DNA from: Candidatus Marinarcus aquaticus
GTDB lineage: Bacteria > Campylobacterota > Campylobacteria > Campylobacterales > Arcobacteraceae
Length of the DNA: 64,000 nt
Assembly: GCF_004116335.1 (NCBI RefSeq)
Contig: NZ_PDKN01000005.1
Span: 124,001 to 188,000, forward strand
Direction: 5' to 3'
The notes beneath the pieces were generated by a model that searched no databases, was not told the origin of the DNA, and saw only the letters and a program-made list of their open reading frames with translations. Shown in pieces: positions 45,200 through 54,378 of the stretch. The position numbers and the translations under genes are program-made. The stretch's first letter is position 1. Every line of letters begins with the position of its first letter.

Positions 45200-46833
45200 T
45201 ATCTGTCAAACTCCCCAGCAATAAAGTTCATAGAAGCCATAGTAACAACTGCATCAGCAATCATTCCACCCTCTACAATTTTTGAATATGCACCTAAGGC
45301 ATAGAAACACGGTGGTCTACATTTAACCTTATACGGTGTCCCTGAACCATCACTTACAACGTAGAAACCTAATTCACCGTTTCCAGCTTCCGTTGCACTG
45401 TAGTATTCACCTTGTGGCACTTTAATCCCTTCAAATGTTAATTTGAATTGGTTCATTAACCCTTCAATGTTTCCGTAAACATCTTTCTTAGCTGGCAGAA
45501 GTACATCTGGTGCATAGACATTGACTTCACCATCGGGTAAGTTTTTCATTGCTTGTCGGATGATTCGAATACTTTGTCTCATCTCTTCAAATTTACACAT
45601 GATTCGGTCATAGACATCTCCATGACTTCCAAGAACCACGTCAAAGTCAAATGAGTCATAGTGATAATAAGGATTTGTTTTTCGAATATCATAATTCACA
45701 CCTGCAGCTCTTAAATTCACTCCCGTAATACCCGCACTGATTGCAAACTCTTTTGTAATCACACCCACATCTTGCGTTCTGTCGTGGAAGATTCGGTTGT
45801 GTTCAACTAAGCTCAGCGCATCAACAGTTCCTTGTTCAACGGCTTTTAAAACATCTTCTAAATCTTGAGCAAAACCATCATACAAGTCATACTCTAAACC
45901 ACCCACTCTTGTGTAAGAGTTCGTCAGTCTTGCTCCTGTTAGTTTTGAAAGAAGGTCATACGCTTTATCCCGTGCAGAGAAAATAAACCAGAAGTTTGTA
46001 AGTCCACCTAGGTCAACCATGTTGGCAGCATTACAAACAATGTGGTCAATGATTCGTGATAACTCACCAATAATCACTCTGATAAATTGAGCTCGGTCTG
46101 TGATTTGGATGTCTAACATCTCTTCAATGGTTTTACAATAACCAATGTTGTTTAAAATGGCACTACAGTAGTTCAATCGGTCAGTATAAGGAATAATTTG
46201 TGAATACGTATGCGTTTCACAACTCTTTTCAAAACCTCGATGTAAGTATCCAATTTCTGTAACACACGCTTTAATTGTTTCACCCTCTAATGCTAAGAAG
46301 TTTCGGATGGTACCGTGTGAAGCCGGGTGAGATGGACCGATATTTAAGTACATCATGTCATCTTGCTCTTGTTGTGTGTACCCTTTTGAAGTAAGAAGTT
46401 TTGGCATTTCATCCATTAAGCCTTCTGTTTCAGTACAGATTTGTCGGTCTGTGATGTTATAATCTTTTCTTAATGGGTGACCTTCAAATTGGTGGTGGTT
46501 TAACACTCTTTTTAAATTTGGGTGACCTTCAAATTTGATTCCATATTGGTCAAACGTCTCTCTTTCTGCCCAATCAGCAGCAAAATAGATGTCTGTAAGT
46601 GATGGCACGCTTAATGTGGCATCATCGACATATGTTTTAATGGTGACACTTTTTTTAAATGAGGCATCTCTTAAGATATATACCAATGCAAAACGTGTGG
46701 GCTGTTTGACTGGGAATTTTAAGTAGTCAATCGCAGTAATATCTAAAAGAAGGGTGAAACTCTCTTTATCTTTTAAATTTTTAATGGTCGATTTAAGTTC
46801 ACTAGGGTTTACAATCATATCTGGCTTAAGCAT
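45199..46833 (-). CDS. nuoCD: NADH-quinone oxidoreductase fused subunits C and D
   Basis: A 544-residue fusion: residues 1-135 are NuoC ([27 protein letters not shown]), the rest NuoD ([14 protein letters not shown], the quinone site with GYLHRGFEK). A NuoC-NuoD fusion also occurs in E. coli. It overlaps nuoB by eight bases. Confidence 0.95.
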   Translation of the reverse strand: MLKPDMIVNPSELKSTIKNLKDKESFTLLLDITAIDYLKFPVKQPTRFALVYILRDASFKKSVTIKTYVDDATLSVPSLTDIYFAADWAERETFDQYGIKFEGHPNLKRVLNHHQFEGHPLRKDYNITDRQICTETEGLMDEMPKLLTSKGYTQQEQDDMMYLNIGPSHPASHGTIRNFLALEGETIKACVTEIGYLHRGFEKSCETHTYSQIIPYTDRLNYCSAILNNIGYCKTIEEMLDIQITDRAQFIRVIIGELSRIIDHIVCNAANMVDLGGLTNFWFIFSARDKAYDLLSKLTGARLTNSYTRVGGLEYDLYDGFAQDLEDVLKAVEQGTVDALSLVEHNRIFHDRTQDVGVITKEFAISAGITGVNLRAAGVNYDIRKTNPYYHYDSFDFDVVLGSHGDVYDRIMCKFEEMRQSIRIIRQAMKNLPDGEVNVYAPDVLLPAKKDVYGNIEGLMNQFKLTFEGIKVPQGEYYSATEAGNGELGFYVVSDGSGTPYKVKCRPPCFYALGAYSKIVEGGMIADAVVTMASMNFIAGEFDR

Positions 46834-47341
46834 CTAAATACCCCTTGAAATTTTTTGCTCTCTCTTTGATGATCGATTCATCTTCAGATTTTTTTTGAAT
46901 TCTCATGATGGCATCTAAAACAGCTTCTGGTCGTGGAGGGCAACCTGCAATGTATTCATCAACTGGAATGATTTCATCAATTCCTTGAACGGTGGTATAG
47001 TTGTCATAAAAACCACCTGAACAAGCACAGGCTCCCATTGAGATAACCCATTTTGGCTCGCACATTTGGTCGTAGATTTTCTTTAATACAGGTGCTTGTT
47101 TAAAAGAGATGGTTCCTGCAACAATCATCAGGTCCGCTTGTCTTGGAGAGAAACGAACAACCTCTGCTCCAAATCTTGATAAATCATATTTTGCTGCTGC
47201 AACGGACATGAACTCAATACCACAACATGCTGTACCAAATACCATTGGCCACATTGAGTATGAACGTGCCCAGTTAACAGCGGTGTCTAGTTTCGTTGTG
47301 ACGACAGAATCGCCAAATACAGATTCTACTCCTAATCCCAT
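46826..47341 (-). CDS. nuoB: NADH-quinone oxidoreductase subunit B
   Basis: A 171-residue subunit carrying cluster N2, the last before quinone. Tandem Cys39-Cys40 (GTACCGIEF), Cys in [13 protein letters not shown] and GCPPRPEA complete the ligands. It overlaps nuoA by ten bases. Confidence 0.95.
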   Translation of the reverse strand: MGLGVESVFGDSVVTTKLDTAVNWARSYSMWPMVFGTACCGIEFMSVAAAKYDLSRFGAEVVRFSPRQADLMIVAGTISFKQAPVLKKIYDQMCEPKWVISMGACACSGGFYDNYTTVQGIDEIIPVDEYIAGCPPRPEAVLDAIMRIQKKSEDESIIKERAKNFKGYLDA

Positions 47342-47694
47342 GAAAGAGCCTTTTTCTTATAAATATAAATTAAACCACCAAACAGTAAAGCCATAAACAT
47401 AAACATTTCGGTCAGACCTAATATTCCTAACTCTTTAACGTTTACAGCCCATGGAAACATAAAAATGATCTCTACATCAAACAGTACGAAAAGAATGGCA
47501 ACTAAATAGAATTTAACTGCAAATCGTAGCTTTGTTCCACCAATTGGGTGAGATACCCCTGATTCGTATACCGTGTTTTTTTCAACATCATCTTTGTTTT
47601 GTGGTCCGAGGAATCGTGACAGTAAAAATACTGATACTAAAACAACTCCAACTAAGACAAAAATGACTGATGATAAAAGAAGTTCATTTGACAT
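47332..47694 (-). CDS. nuoA: NADH-quinone oxidoreductase subunit A
   Basis: A 120-residue three-helix membrane subunit, first gene of the operon. [10 protein letters not shown] and [12 protein letters not shown] are the typical loop and second helix motifs. Confidence 0.95.
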   Translation of the reverse strand: MSNELLLSSVIFVLVGVVLVSVFLLSRFLGPQNKDDVEKNTVYESGVSHPIGGTKLRFAVKFYLVAILFVLFDVEIIFMFPWAVNVKELGILGLTEMFMFMALLFGGLIYIYKKKALSWD

Positions 47695-47726
47695 AGTTTT
47701 ATTCCCATATGATTAATTATGAAATG

Positions 47727-47755
47727 ATTGTACAATATTTATAAATACAAGTAAA
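47727..47755 (-). promoter_or_regulatory. Candidate promoter of the nuo-gltA operon
   Basis: On the minus strand TTTACT, a 17-base spacer and TACAAT lie 33 bases before nuoA. The -10 box is one base off consensus, the -35 box is weaker. No operator was recognised. Confidence 0.4.
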
Positions 47756-47834
47756 TTATTAGATAAGTAAAAAAAATAAAATTTCTAAAATGAGAAGAAA
47801 TGTAATACTTTTTTCTTATCTTTTTTGGGTCTAA

Positions 47835-48995
47835 CTAAAATGTTTTAGCAATAATATTTAAGTATTTTTTAAGTCTTGTGACAGGCAATGCAACGTTGAG
47901 TCTGAAGTGCTTAGAGCCGTTTTTCCCGAATGTTAATCCATCATTTAAAGCTATTTTTGCCTCTTTTAAAAGTCGCTCTTTGATTTGCAAGTGTGTCAAA
48001 TCGTAACATGAAAAATCGAGCCAAAGTAAGTATGTGGCTTCAGGTTGAGAGAGTTTGATATTTGTATTTTTCAGTAACTCTTTTGTAACCAAAATATTTT
48101 GTAATAAGTACTCTTTGAGTTCCTTGACCCATTCTTGACCATACGTATAGGCTGCTTCCATGGCAATGGTTCCAAAAACATTAATTGAGCCAATTTCTCT
48201 TGCTTTAACCACTTCATCTAATTTGGTTTTGAGAGCTTCATTGCAGGTAATAGCATACGCAGCATTAAGCCCTGCAATATTAAAAGTTTTCCCTGCTGCA
48301 TTGAGAGTAACGGTGATATTGGCAATCTCTTTAGAGATACTTGCAAGGGGTGTGAAGGGTTTAAAAGTAATATCCGCATGAATTTCATCACTGATAATGG
48401 TGATGTTGTGTTCTAAACAGATTTTGGCAAGGGCTTCAAGCTCTTCTTTACTCCAAATACGTCCTACGGGGTTGTGCGGAGAACAGAGTGTGAATATTTT
48501 GGTTTTAGGGGTGATTTTAGATTTGAGATCTTCTAAATCCATGGTGTAGTAGCCATTTTGTTCTTTTAAAGGGTTATAGACAACTTTTCGTTTGTTGTGT
48601 TTGATACTTTGAAAGAGTGGAAAATAAACAGGCGTTTGTACGATGATTTCATCATTGACTTCACTGAAAGCTTCTAAAGCAGCACTGTAAGCAGGAACGA
48701 CTCCATTTAAAAAAGTCAGCCACTTCTTTTGAATTTTCCAACCATGCTGTGTTTGCATCCAGTTTACAACACTTTGTTGCAGACTCTCTGTAACAATCCC
48801 ATAACCATATACCGCATGATGTGCTCTTTTAATAATGGCATCATTGATAAATGCAGGGGTTTCAAAATCCATGTCTGCTACCCACATAGGAAAAGCATCA
48901 TTGACACCAAAATACTTCTCTAAACCATCATATTTGGCACATTGGGTATGGTTTCTGTTGACTTCTTTATCAAAACTGTACACTATTTGCTCCAT
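47835..48995 (-). CDS. ovoB: PLP-dependent beta-lyase, probable ovothiol sulfoxide lyase OvoB
   Basis: A 386-residue fold-type I PLP enzyme of the PatB/MalY group. The PLP lysine is Lys236 in NAAGKTFNIAGL; DMDFETP and SPHNPVGRIW are family motifs. By sequence alone it could be a cystathionine beta-lyase. It overlaps ovoA by 13 bases on the same strand, so the two are translationally coupled, which argues for OvoB, the lyase that cleaves the histidyl-cysteine sulfoxide into thiohistidine. Confidence 0.75.
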   Translation of the reverse strand: MEQIVYSFDKEVNRNHTQCAKYDGLEKYFGVNDAFPMWVADMDFETPAFINDAIIKRAHHAVYGYGIVTESLQQSVVNWMQTQHGWKIQKKWLTFLNGVVPAYSAALEAFSEVNDEIIVQTPVYFPLFQSIKHNKRKVVYNPLKEQNGYYTMDLEDLKSKITPKTKIFTLCSPHNPVGRIWSKEELEALAKICLEHNITIISDEIHADITFKPFTPLASISKEIANITVTLNAAGKTFNIAGLNAAYAITCNEALKTKLDEVVKAREIGSINVFGTIAMEAAYTYGQEWVKELKEYLLQNILVTKELLKNTNIKLSQPEATYLLWLDFSCYDLTHLQIKERLLKEAKIALNDGLTFGKNGSKHFRLNVALPVTRLKKYLNIIAKTF

Positions 48996-50842
48996 ACATT
49001 GTTTTCTATTTTGTGAAGTGTCAAAGATAATCTCTCTTCAATGAGTTTATCATCTTCGATATTTCGTCCTTGGATAACTAACAATCCACCACTGTTCAGA
49101 CGTGTTGGAATGTCACTTAAAAAGGCTTCAAGATTATAAAGCTCGTCAAAATCCGTGGTGATTAAAATAAGGTCATAGCCTTTAAAATGAGGTTTTAAAT
49201 TGCACCCATCCCCTTGCCAAAATTGGCAGTTGTGCACTACTTCTTGCTCTTTTTTAGCTTGCGCATTGAGGATGTTTCTGGCTGTAAAATCAATTCCTAC
49301 AATGTTTTTATACTCTTTTGCTAACTCAAATGCCGCCGTTCCATAATAACATCCCAAGTTCAAAGCTGAGTTTTTCTTAAAGGTTTTATTATAGTGTTGC
49401 ACTGTTTTAACAGCGAGTTTAAAGAAGTTGGCGTACTCATCCTCTTCAATGTTTGGTTTCACATCTGGTTTTTGATTGTATGAAGCTGGCACTTCCACAT
49501 ATCTGAATCCTGCATGTTGAGGGAAGTGTCGTCTGAAGGCATAACGAGAATCCTTCAGTGCTTCATTTCCGCATGAGATGTAAGAGCCCCCTTTAAAGAT
49601 GTTGTGTCGATTATCAAATGTGGGCACGGAGAAATCATCATACAAGGGGTGTACTTCAAACCCTTCAAAACCATCAATAGCGGTAGTAGTCCATTGCCAT
49701 ACATTTCCTATGACATCGTAAAAACCATTGAATTCAAACATATCCACAGGACACGATGACGTGAAATGCTCTAAGTTGATGTTTGCAGGTGCTTTTTTAC
49801 CCCATTGTGGTTCATCGGGTGTTTGTGTGTGTTCATGTAAGGCATGCCATAATGCTTCACTGGGTAGTGTGATGTTTTTATGCTCTTTTTTGCTCTTCCA
49901 GTTACAAAAAGCTTCTGCTTCTAAATAATTAACATCCACAGGCCAATTCAGTGGTAAATCAATGATATTGGTCATGGTTCGGTATTTAAAAGTTTCACCC
50001 TCTTTAATCCAAAAGGTTGGGTATTGCGCTTTTTGGTACTCTTTCCAACCTTTTCCCTCTTCACTCCAAAAGGCATCATTGCAGTATCCACCATCTTGAA
50101 TAAACTCTAAAAACTCACCGTTGCTCACCAGATATTTAGAGGCTTTAAAAGCAGGTGTGCTCTCTTGATACTCTCCATACTCATTGTCCCATCCATAATA
50201 AGCATTGCTTTTATCTTTTCCTAACGTGATATTCATACTTGGAACTTCTAATAGTTCGTTACTTAGATTTTTCCCATAGCTTGTACATTCAAGCCCAAAA
50301 GAGTTGGGCTTGACATACTTTATATCAAGTTGCCGGTGTAGCACGGATGAGGTCTCAATATGAATTTTTTCATGTTCAATTCCCATCATTACAACCCACA
50401 TGGGGTTATCCCAATCAATAGGAAGCGTGAAGGTGCAAGTTTGTATGTAGTTGCTGACAACCTCTTTAGCTTTTGTTCGGTAATCTCTGACTTCTTGAAC
50501 ACTTGGCCAAGCGTAGTTCTCTTTGTTTAAATCATCCCATGACATCTCATCCACCCCAATGGCAAACATGGATTCATATTTGGGATTAATACGTTCGGTG
50601 ATATACCCCCCTAAAATCATCTTATTGATATAAAAAGTTGCTGTGTGTCCATAATAAAAAATAAGTTGGTGTCGTAAAGGTTCGGGCTGTAAATAGAAAA
50701 CATCGTCATTGACAAACACATCATCAAAGAGTTTTTCAAAAGTTTCATAGGTTTTTAAAAAATAGTTTAAAATCTCTTTTCGTTTGCTTTCAACAGTGCC
50801 AGTAGATAAGTTAATATTACGCGTTATCAGTTCTTTATTCAT
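48983..50842 (-). CDS. ovoA: Ovothiol synthase OvoA (sulfoxide synthase plus methyltransferase)
   Basis: A 619-residue protein; the ATG at 50842 follows GAAGG. The N-terminal DinB-type domain supplies iron ligands His66, His157 and His161 (MGIEHEKIHIE), the spacing seen in EgtB-type enzymes. A central FGE-sulfatase domain contains NVWQWT, FKGGSYISC and RYAFRRHFPQHAGFRYV. The C-terminal domain (about 480-619) is a SAM methyltransferase (ALNLGCYYGTAAFELA). This three-part order is that of OvoA, which joins cysteine to histidine and later N-methylates the thiohistidine. Ovothiol is an antioxidant. EgtB would lack the C-terminal methyltransferase. Confidence 0.9.
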   Translation of the reverse strand: MNKELITRNINLSTGTVESKRKEILNYFLKTYETFEKLFDDVFVNDDVFYLQPEPLRHQLIFYYGHTATFYINKMILGGYITERINPKYESMFAIGVDEMSWDDLNKENYAWPSVQEVRDYRTKAKEVVSNYIQTCTFTLPIDWDNPMWVVMMGIEHEKIHIETSSVLHRQLDIKYVKPNSFGLECTSYGKNLSNELLEVPSMNITLGKDKSNAYYGWDNEYGEYQESTPAFKASKYLVSNGEFLEFIQDGGYCNDAFWSEEGKGWKEYQKAQYPTFWIKEGETFKYRTMTNIIDLPLNWPVDVNYLEAEAFCNWKSKKEHKNITLPSEALWHALHEHTQTPDEPQWGKKAPANINLEHFTSSCPVDMFEFNGFYDVIGNVWQWTTTAIDGFEGFEVHPLYDDFSVPTFDNRHNIFKGGSYISCGNEALKDSRYAFRRHFPQHAGFRYVEVPASYNQKPDVKPNIEEDEYANFFKLAVKTVQHYNKTFKKNSALNLGCYYGTAAFELAKEYKNIVGIDFTARNILNAQAKKEQEVVHNCQFWQGDGCNLKPHFKGYDLILITTDFDELYNLEAFLSDIPTRLNSGGLLVIQGRNIEDDKLIEERLSLTLHKIENNVWSK

Positions 50843-50975
50843 CACTTAGTACCTTCTTTTTTTCTCTTTATAATAATAGTTAAAAGAAACTTTTACTTAA
50901 GTAATAAAGCATATTAATTTGAAAATAAGCAACACTACGATACATAATAAGAAAACTTTTAACGAAAGGTATTTT

Positions 50976-52262
50976 ATGACCAATAACGAACTTATGCAAG
51001 AAGATTTAAAACATATTTTTCACCCTTGTTCACAAATGAAAGACTACGAAACATTGCCACTTATTCCGATAAAAAAAGGGAAGGGTGCTTTTATTGAAGA
51101 TTTTGAAAATAATGTCTATTTAGACTGTATCAGCAGTTGGTGGGTCAATATTTTTGGGCACTCAAATGAGTACATCAACGCTAAAATCAATGAACAACTC
51201 CAAGATTTAGAACACGTTATTTTTGCAGGGTTTACTCATAAGCCTGCCATTGATTTAGCAAAACGTTTGGTCTCCCTAACACCTGAACCGTTGCAAAAAA
51301 TATTTTTTGCGGACAATGGTTCAAGTGCCATTGAAATCAGCCTGAAAATGTCATTTCAATACTTTAAAAACAAAGGAGAGAGCCGGCCTTTGTTTGTCTC
51401 ACTTGAAAACTCTTATCATGGTGAAACCATGGGAGCTTTGGCAGTCAGTGATACGGGGTTATATAAAGAGGTGTATGAAGAGATTCTCATTAAATCTGTA
51501 CATGCAAAAAGCCCAAGTTTGGTTCCTGAAGATGAAGCCATTGCAGATATGAGACGGGTGCTTGAAGAGAATAAAGGCAAAGTAAACTCTGTGGTGATTG
51601 AACCACTTATTCAGTGTGCGGGGTCTATGAAAATGTATGATGCTTCATATATTACAAAGCTAAGAGCACTGTGTGATGAGTTTGGGGTCTTTTTAATTGC
51701 TGATGAGATTGCTGTAGGATTTGGACGAACGGGCACACTTTTTGCAATTGAACAAGCCAATGTAACGCCTGACTTTTTATGTCTGTCTAAAGGAATTACA
51801 GGTGGGTATATGCCTCTTTCTGTGGTGCTGTTTACCAATGATATTTATGATGCTTTTTATTGTGATTACAGTGAAGGGAAATCTTTTTTAGATTCTCACT
51901 CTTATACGGGAAACACCTTAGCGTGTGCGGTTGCCAATGCGGTATTGGATATCTTTGAAAATGAGAACGTGATTGAAAACAATCAAGCCAAAATAGAGTT
52001 CATAAAAGAGCAAACGAAGCGTTTTAAAGATTTACCCAATGTTCAAGAGATACGTCAAAGAGGAATGGTGTGTGCCATTGAACTAAAAGGGTATGCCCCA
52101 AGTGAACGTATTGGGTTGACTATTTTTCAAGAGGCATTAAAACAAGGTGTGTATATACGACCATTGGGGCATGTGATTTATTTTATGCCACCATACATTT
52201 TTACTCAAGAACAGTTAAAAAAGATGATTGACACGACATATGACATCGTAACAAAAATATAA
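50976..52262 (+). CDS. bioA: Adenosylmethionine-8-amino-7-oxononanoate aminotransferase
   Basis: A 428-residue class III PLP aminotransferase of biotin synthesis, using SAM as amino donor. The PLP lysine is in CLSKGITGGYMPLSV; SSWWVNIFGHSN and LIADEIAVGFGRTGTLFA are diagnostic of BioA. The ATG at 50976 follows GAAAGG, preferred to the upstream frame start at 50919. Other biotin genes are not in the window. Confidence 0.9.
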   Translation: MTNNELMQEDLKHIFHPCSQMKDYETLPLIPIKKGKGAFIEDFENNVYLDCISSWWVNIFGHSNEYINAKINEQLQDLEHVIFAGFTHKPAIDLAKRLVSLTPEPLQKIFFADNGSSAIEISLKMSFQYFKNKGESRPLFVSLENSYHGETMGALAVSDTGLYKEVYEEILIKSVHAKSPSLVPEDEAIADMRRVLEENKGKVNSVVIEPLIQCAGSMKMYDASYITKLRALCDEFGVFLIADEIAVGFGRTGTLFAIEQANVTPDFLCLSKGITGGYMPLSVVLFTNDIYDAFYCDYSEGKSFLDSHSYTGNTLACAVANAVLDIFENENVIENNQAKIEFIKEQTKRFKDLPNVQEIRQRGMVCAIELKGYAPSERIGLTIFQEALKQGVYIRPLGHVIYFMPPYIFTQEQLKKMIDTTYDIVTKI

Positions 52263-52329
52263 AAAAGCAAGAATTGGCTACAATATTAAAAAATTATAGG
52301 AACAACTCGTTTGTTCTCTTTAGAGTTTG

Positions 52330-52389
52330 CTACTTTAACAATTTTTTATAAATTGTGTTAAAAGTAGATATTTATAAATGGGGTTCCCC
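52330..52389 (+). promoter_or_regulatory. Structured leader before the UbiD-family gene
   Basis: An imperfect hairpin (52330-52367, arms CTACTTT and AAAGTAG with more pairing inside) is followed by the short palindrome GGGGTTCCCC (52380-52389) and T-rich runs. It may terminate bioA or form a leader for the next gene; it matches no riboswitch I recognise. Confidence 0.4.
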
Positions 52390-52460
52390 TTACTAGGCTC
52401 CCTTAAAAAATTTATTTTTTAGGCACCTTTTTTTGGAACAAATTTAAAGGATAAAATAAT

Positions 52461-54278
52461 ATGAAAGAAGCAATTGAACTTTTAAAAAAACATCATTTGT
52501 TAAAAATCATTGATGAAGAGTTGGATATCTATTTAGAGGTACCTCATGTGGCATATGTTGAGGTGAAACGACCTGATTCAAAAGCAATTTTATTTACCAA
52601 TGTGGTGGACAGAAAAAACAATAAAAAGTTTGATATTCCTGTATTAATGAACGTTTTTTGTAACGAAGAAGCAGTAAAACTCTTTATTGGTGATGGAGAC
52701 AAAATTGGTGCAGAAATTGAGAGCTTACTTAAGATGAAGCCACCATCAACTTTTTCTGAAAAACTCTCAACTTTTGGGAAACTCTTTGCGCTCAAAAATA
52801 CCATTCCTAAAAAACTCAAAGGAAAAGGGGCATGTCAACAAGTCATTAAACTTGGAAGTGATGCTAAACTATCTGATTTACCTATTTTAACGACATGGGA
52901 GCAAGACGGTGGTCCCTTTATTACCATGGGACAAGTCTATACGACTTCACTCAATGGAGAACTTAAAAATTTAGGAATGTATCGACTGCAAGTCTATGAT
53001 GACCAAACATTAGGAATGCACTGGCAAATTCATAAAGACTCAAATCACTTTTTCCATGAGTATAAAAAAGCGGGTAAAAAGATGCCAGTATCAATTGGTA
53101 TTGGTGGGGATCCGATGTATATATGGTGTGGACAAGCACCGTTGCCTATTGGAATTTTTGAGTTGATGTTGTATGGGTTTGTTAAAAACAAAAATGCACA
53201 ACTCGTTAAATCCATCACCAATGATATCTATGTACCAAAAGATAATGACTTTATCATTGAAGGGTTTGTGGATCCAAGTAAGATGAGAATTGAAGGGCCT
53301 TTTGGTGACCATACAGGGTATTACACCCTTGAAGAAGAGTATCCATTTATGGAAGTTACGGCCATTACGCATAAAAAAGAGCCTACTTATTTAGCCACAG
53401 TTGTGGGAAAACCACCATTGGAAGATAAATATATGGGACATGCAACAGAGCGTATTTTTTTGCCGCTTCTTAAAACCACAGCACCCGATTTGATTGATTA
53501 TTATATGCCAGAAAATGGGGTGTTTCATAACCTTATTTTAGCCAAAATCAAAACGCTTTACCCAGGACACGCAAGCCAGATGATGCATGCTTTTTGGGGA
53601 GTAGGGCAAATGAGTTTTGTCAAACATGCCATTTTTGTGGGAGAAGATGCACCCGATTTAACTGAGCACGATGCTATAATAGAGCACATTTTAAATCGAA
53701 TTGACCTAGAAGAGATGTTGGTCTCACGAGGAGTAGTCGATGCCCTTGACCACTCAAGTCCAAAATTTGCTGTGGGTGGAAAACTGGGATTAGATTGTAC
53801 GGGTGAAGAGATTGAAGAAGTGGGTATCACACTCTTAAGCGATGAAGAGTTGTTATCTAAAATGCAAACCATAACTTCTGAAATTAAAGCGCTTAAACAG
53901 TATGGCGTTCATACCAAAAACCCTGTGTGTGTGATTACAGTGGATAAAACACGCAATCAAAAATATCTTTTTGAAGAGCTGAAATCACTCTTTGATCATA
54001 TCAAAATCTTAATCATTGTGGATGACAAAAAGAACAGTGTGGATAACCCATACATGCTTGTATGGAGAGTGACCAATAACATTGATTCAAACAGAGACCT
54101 CTTTATAGATGGGCACACGTTGGGTGTGGATGCAACCAATAAAAACAGTTTTGATAACTTCAAACGACGATGGCCAGATGATGTGGACTGTACCAAATCA
54201 GTGATTGATTCACTGGTTGAAAGAGGGATTATAGAAGTGGATGAGGTATTGGAGAAACAGTTCAGATTATGTAACTAA
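52461..54278 (+). CDS. UbiD family decarboxylase
   Basis: A 605-residue member of the prenylated-FMN-dependent decarboxylases. IEGPFGDHTGYYTLEEEYP and GMHWQIHKDSNHFFHEY are family regions (prFMN and metal binding). It removes a carboxyl group from an aromatic acid. Campylobacterota make menaquinone through futalosine, and a UbiD-like enzyme (MqnL) has a late step there, so this is a possible role; UbiD for ubiquinone would not be expected. No ubiX gene lies nearby. Confidence 0.8.
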   Translation: MKEAIELLKKHHLLKIIDEELDIYLEVPHVAYVEVKRPDSKAILFTNVVDRKNNKKFDIPVLMNVFCNEEAVKLFIGDGDKIGAEIESLLKMKPPSTFSEKLSTFGKLFALKNTIPKKLKGKGACQQVIKLGSDAKLSDLPILTTWEQDGGPFITMGQVYTTSLNGELKNLGMYRLQVYDDQTLGMHWQIHKDSNHFFHEYKKAGKKMPVSIGIGGDPMYIWCGQAPLPIGIFELMLYGFVKNKNAQLVKSITNDIYVPKDNDFIIEGFVDPSKMRIEGPFGDHTGYYTLEEEYPFMEVTAITHKKEPTYLATVVGKPPLEDKYMGHATERIFLPLLKTTAPDLIDYYMPENGVFHNLILAKIKTLYPGHASQMMHAFWGVGQMSFVKHAIFVGEDAPDLTEHDAIIEHILNRIDLEEMLVSRGVVDALDHSSPKFAVGGKLGLDCTGEEIEEVGITLLSDEELLSKMQTITSEIKALKQYGVHTKNPVCVITVDKTRNQKYLFEELKSLFDHIKILIIVDDKKNSVDNPYMLVWRVTNNIDSNRDLFIDGHTLGVDATNKNSFDNFKRRWPDDVDCTKSVIDSLVERGIIEVDEVLEKQFRLCN

Positions 54279-54303
54279 ACCCCTTTTTTGCACGTAAAAT
54301 TTG

Positions 54304-54324
54304 CCTTGTACCTTTAGTACAAGG
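54304..54324. terminator. Hairpin between convergent ubiD-like and GGDEF genes
   Basis: Stem CCTTGTAC/GTACAAGG with a five-base loop and T-rich sequence after it on the plus strand. It lies between two convergent stops. Confidence 0.55.
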
Positions 54325-54378
54325 TTGCTTTTGCTTCTCCTTACAAAAAATATGGATTTTATGTTTTAGTAATAAATA

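Noticed and set aside
47835-48995. Ordinary cystathionine beta-lyase (PatB/MalY)
   Set aside because: Possible from sequence alone, but the 13-base overlap with ovoA makes OvoB more likely; kept as alternative in the entry.
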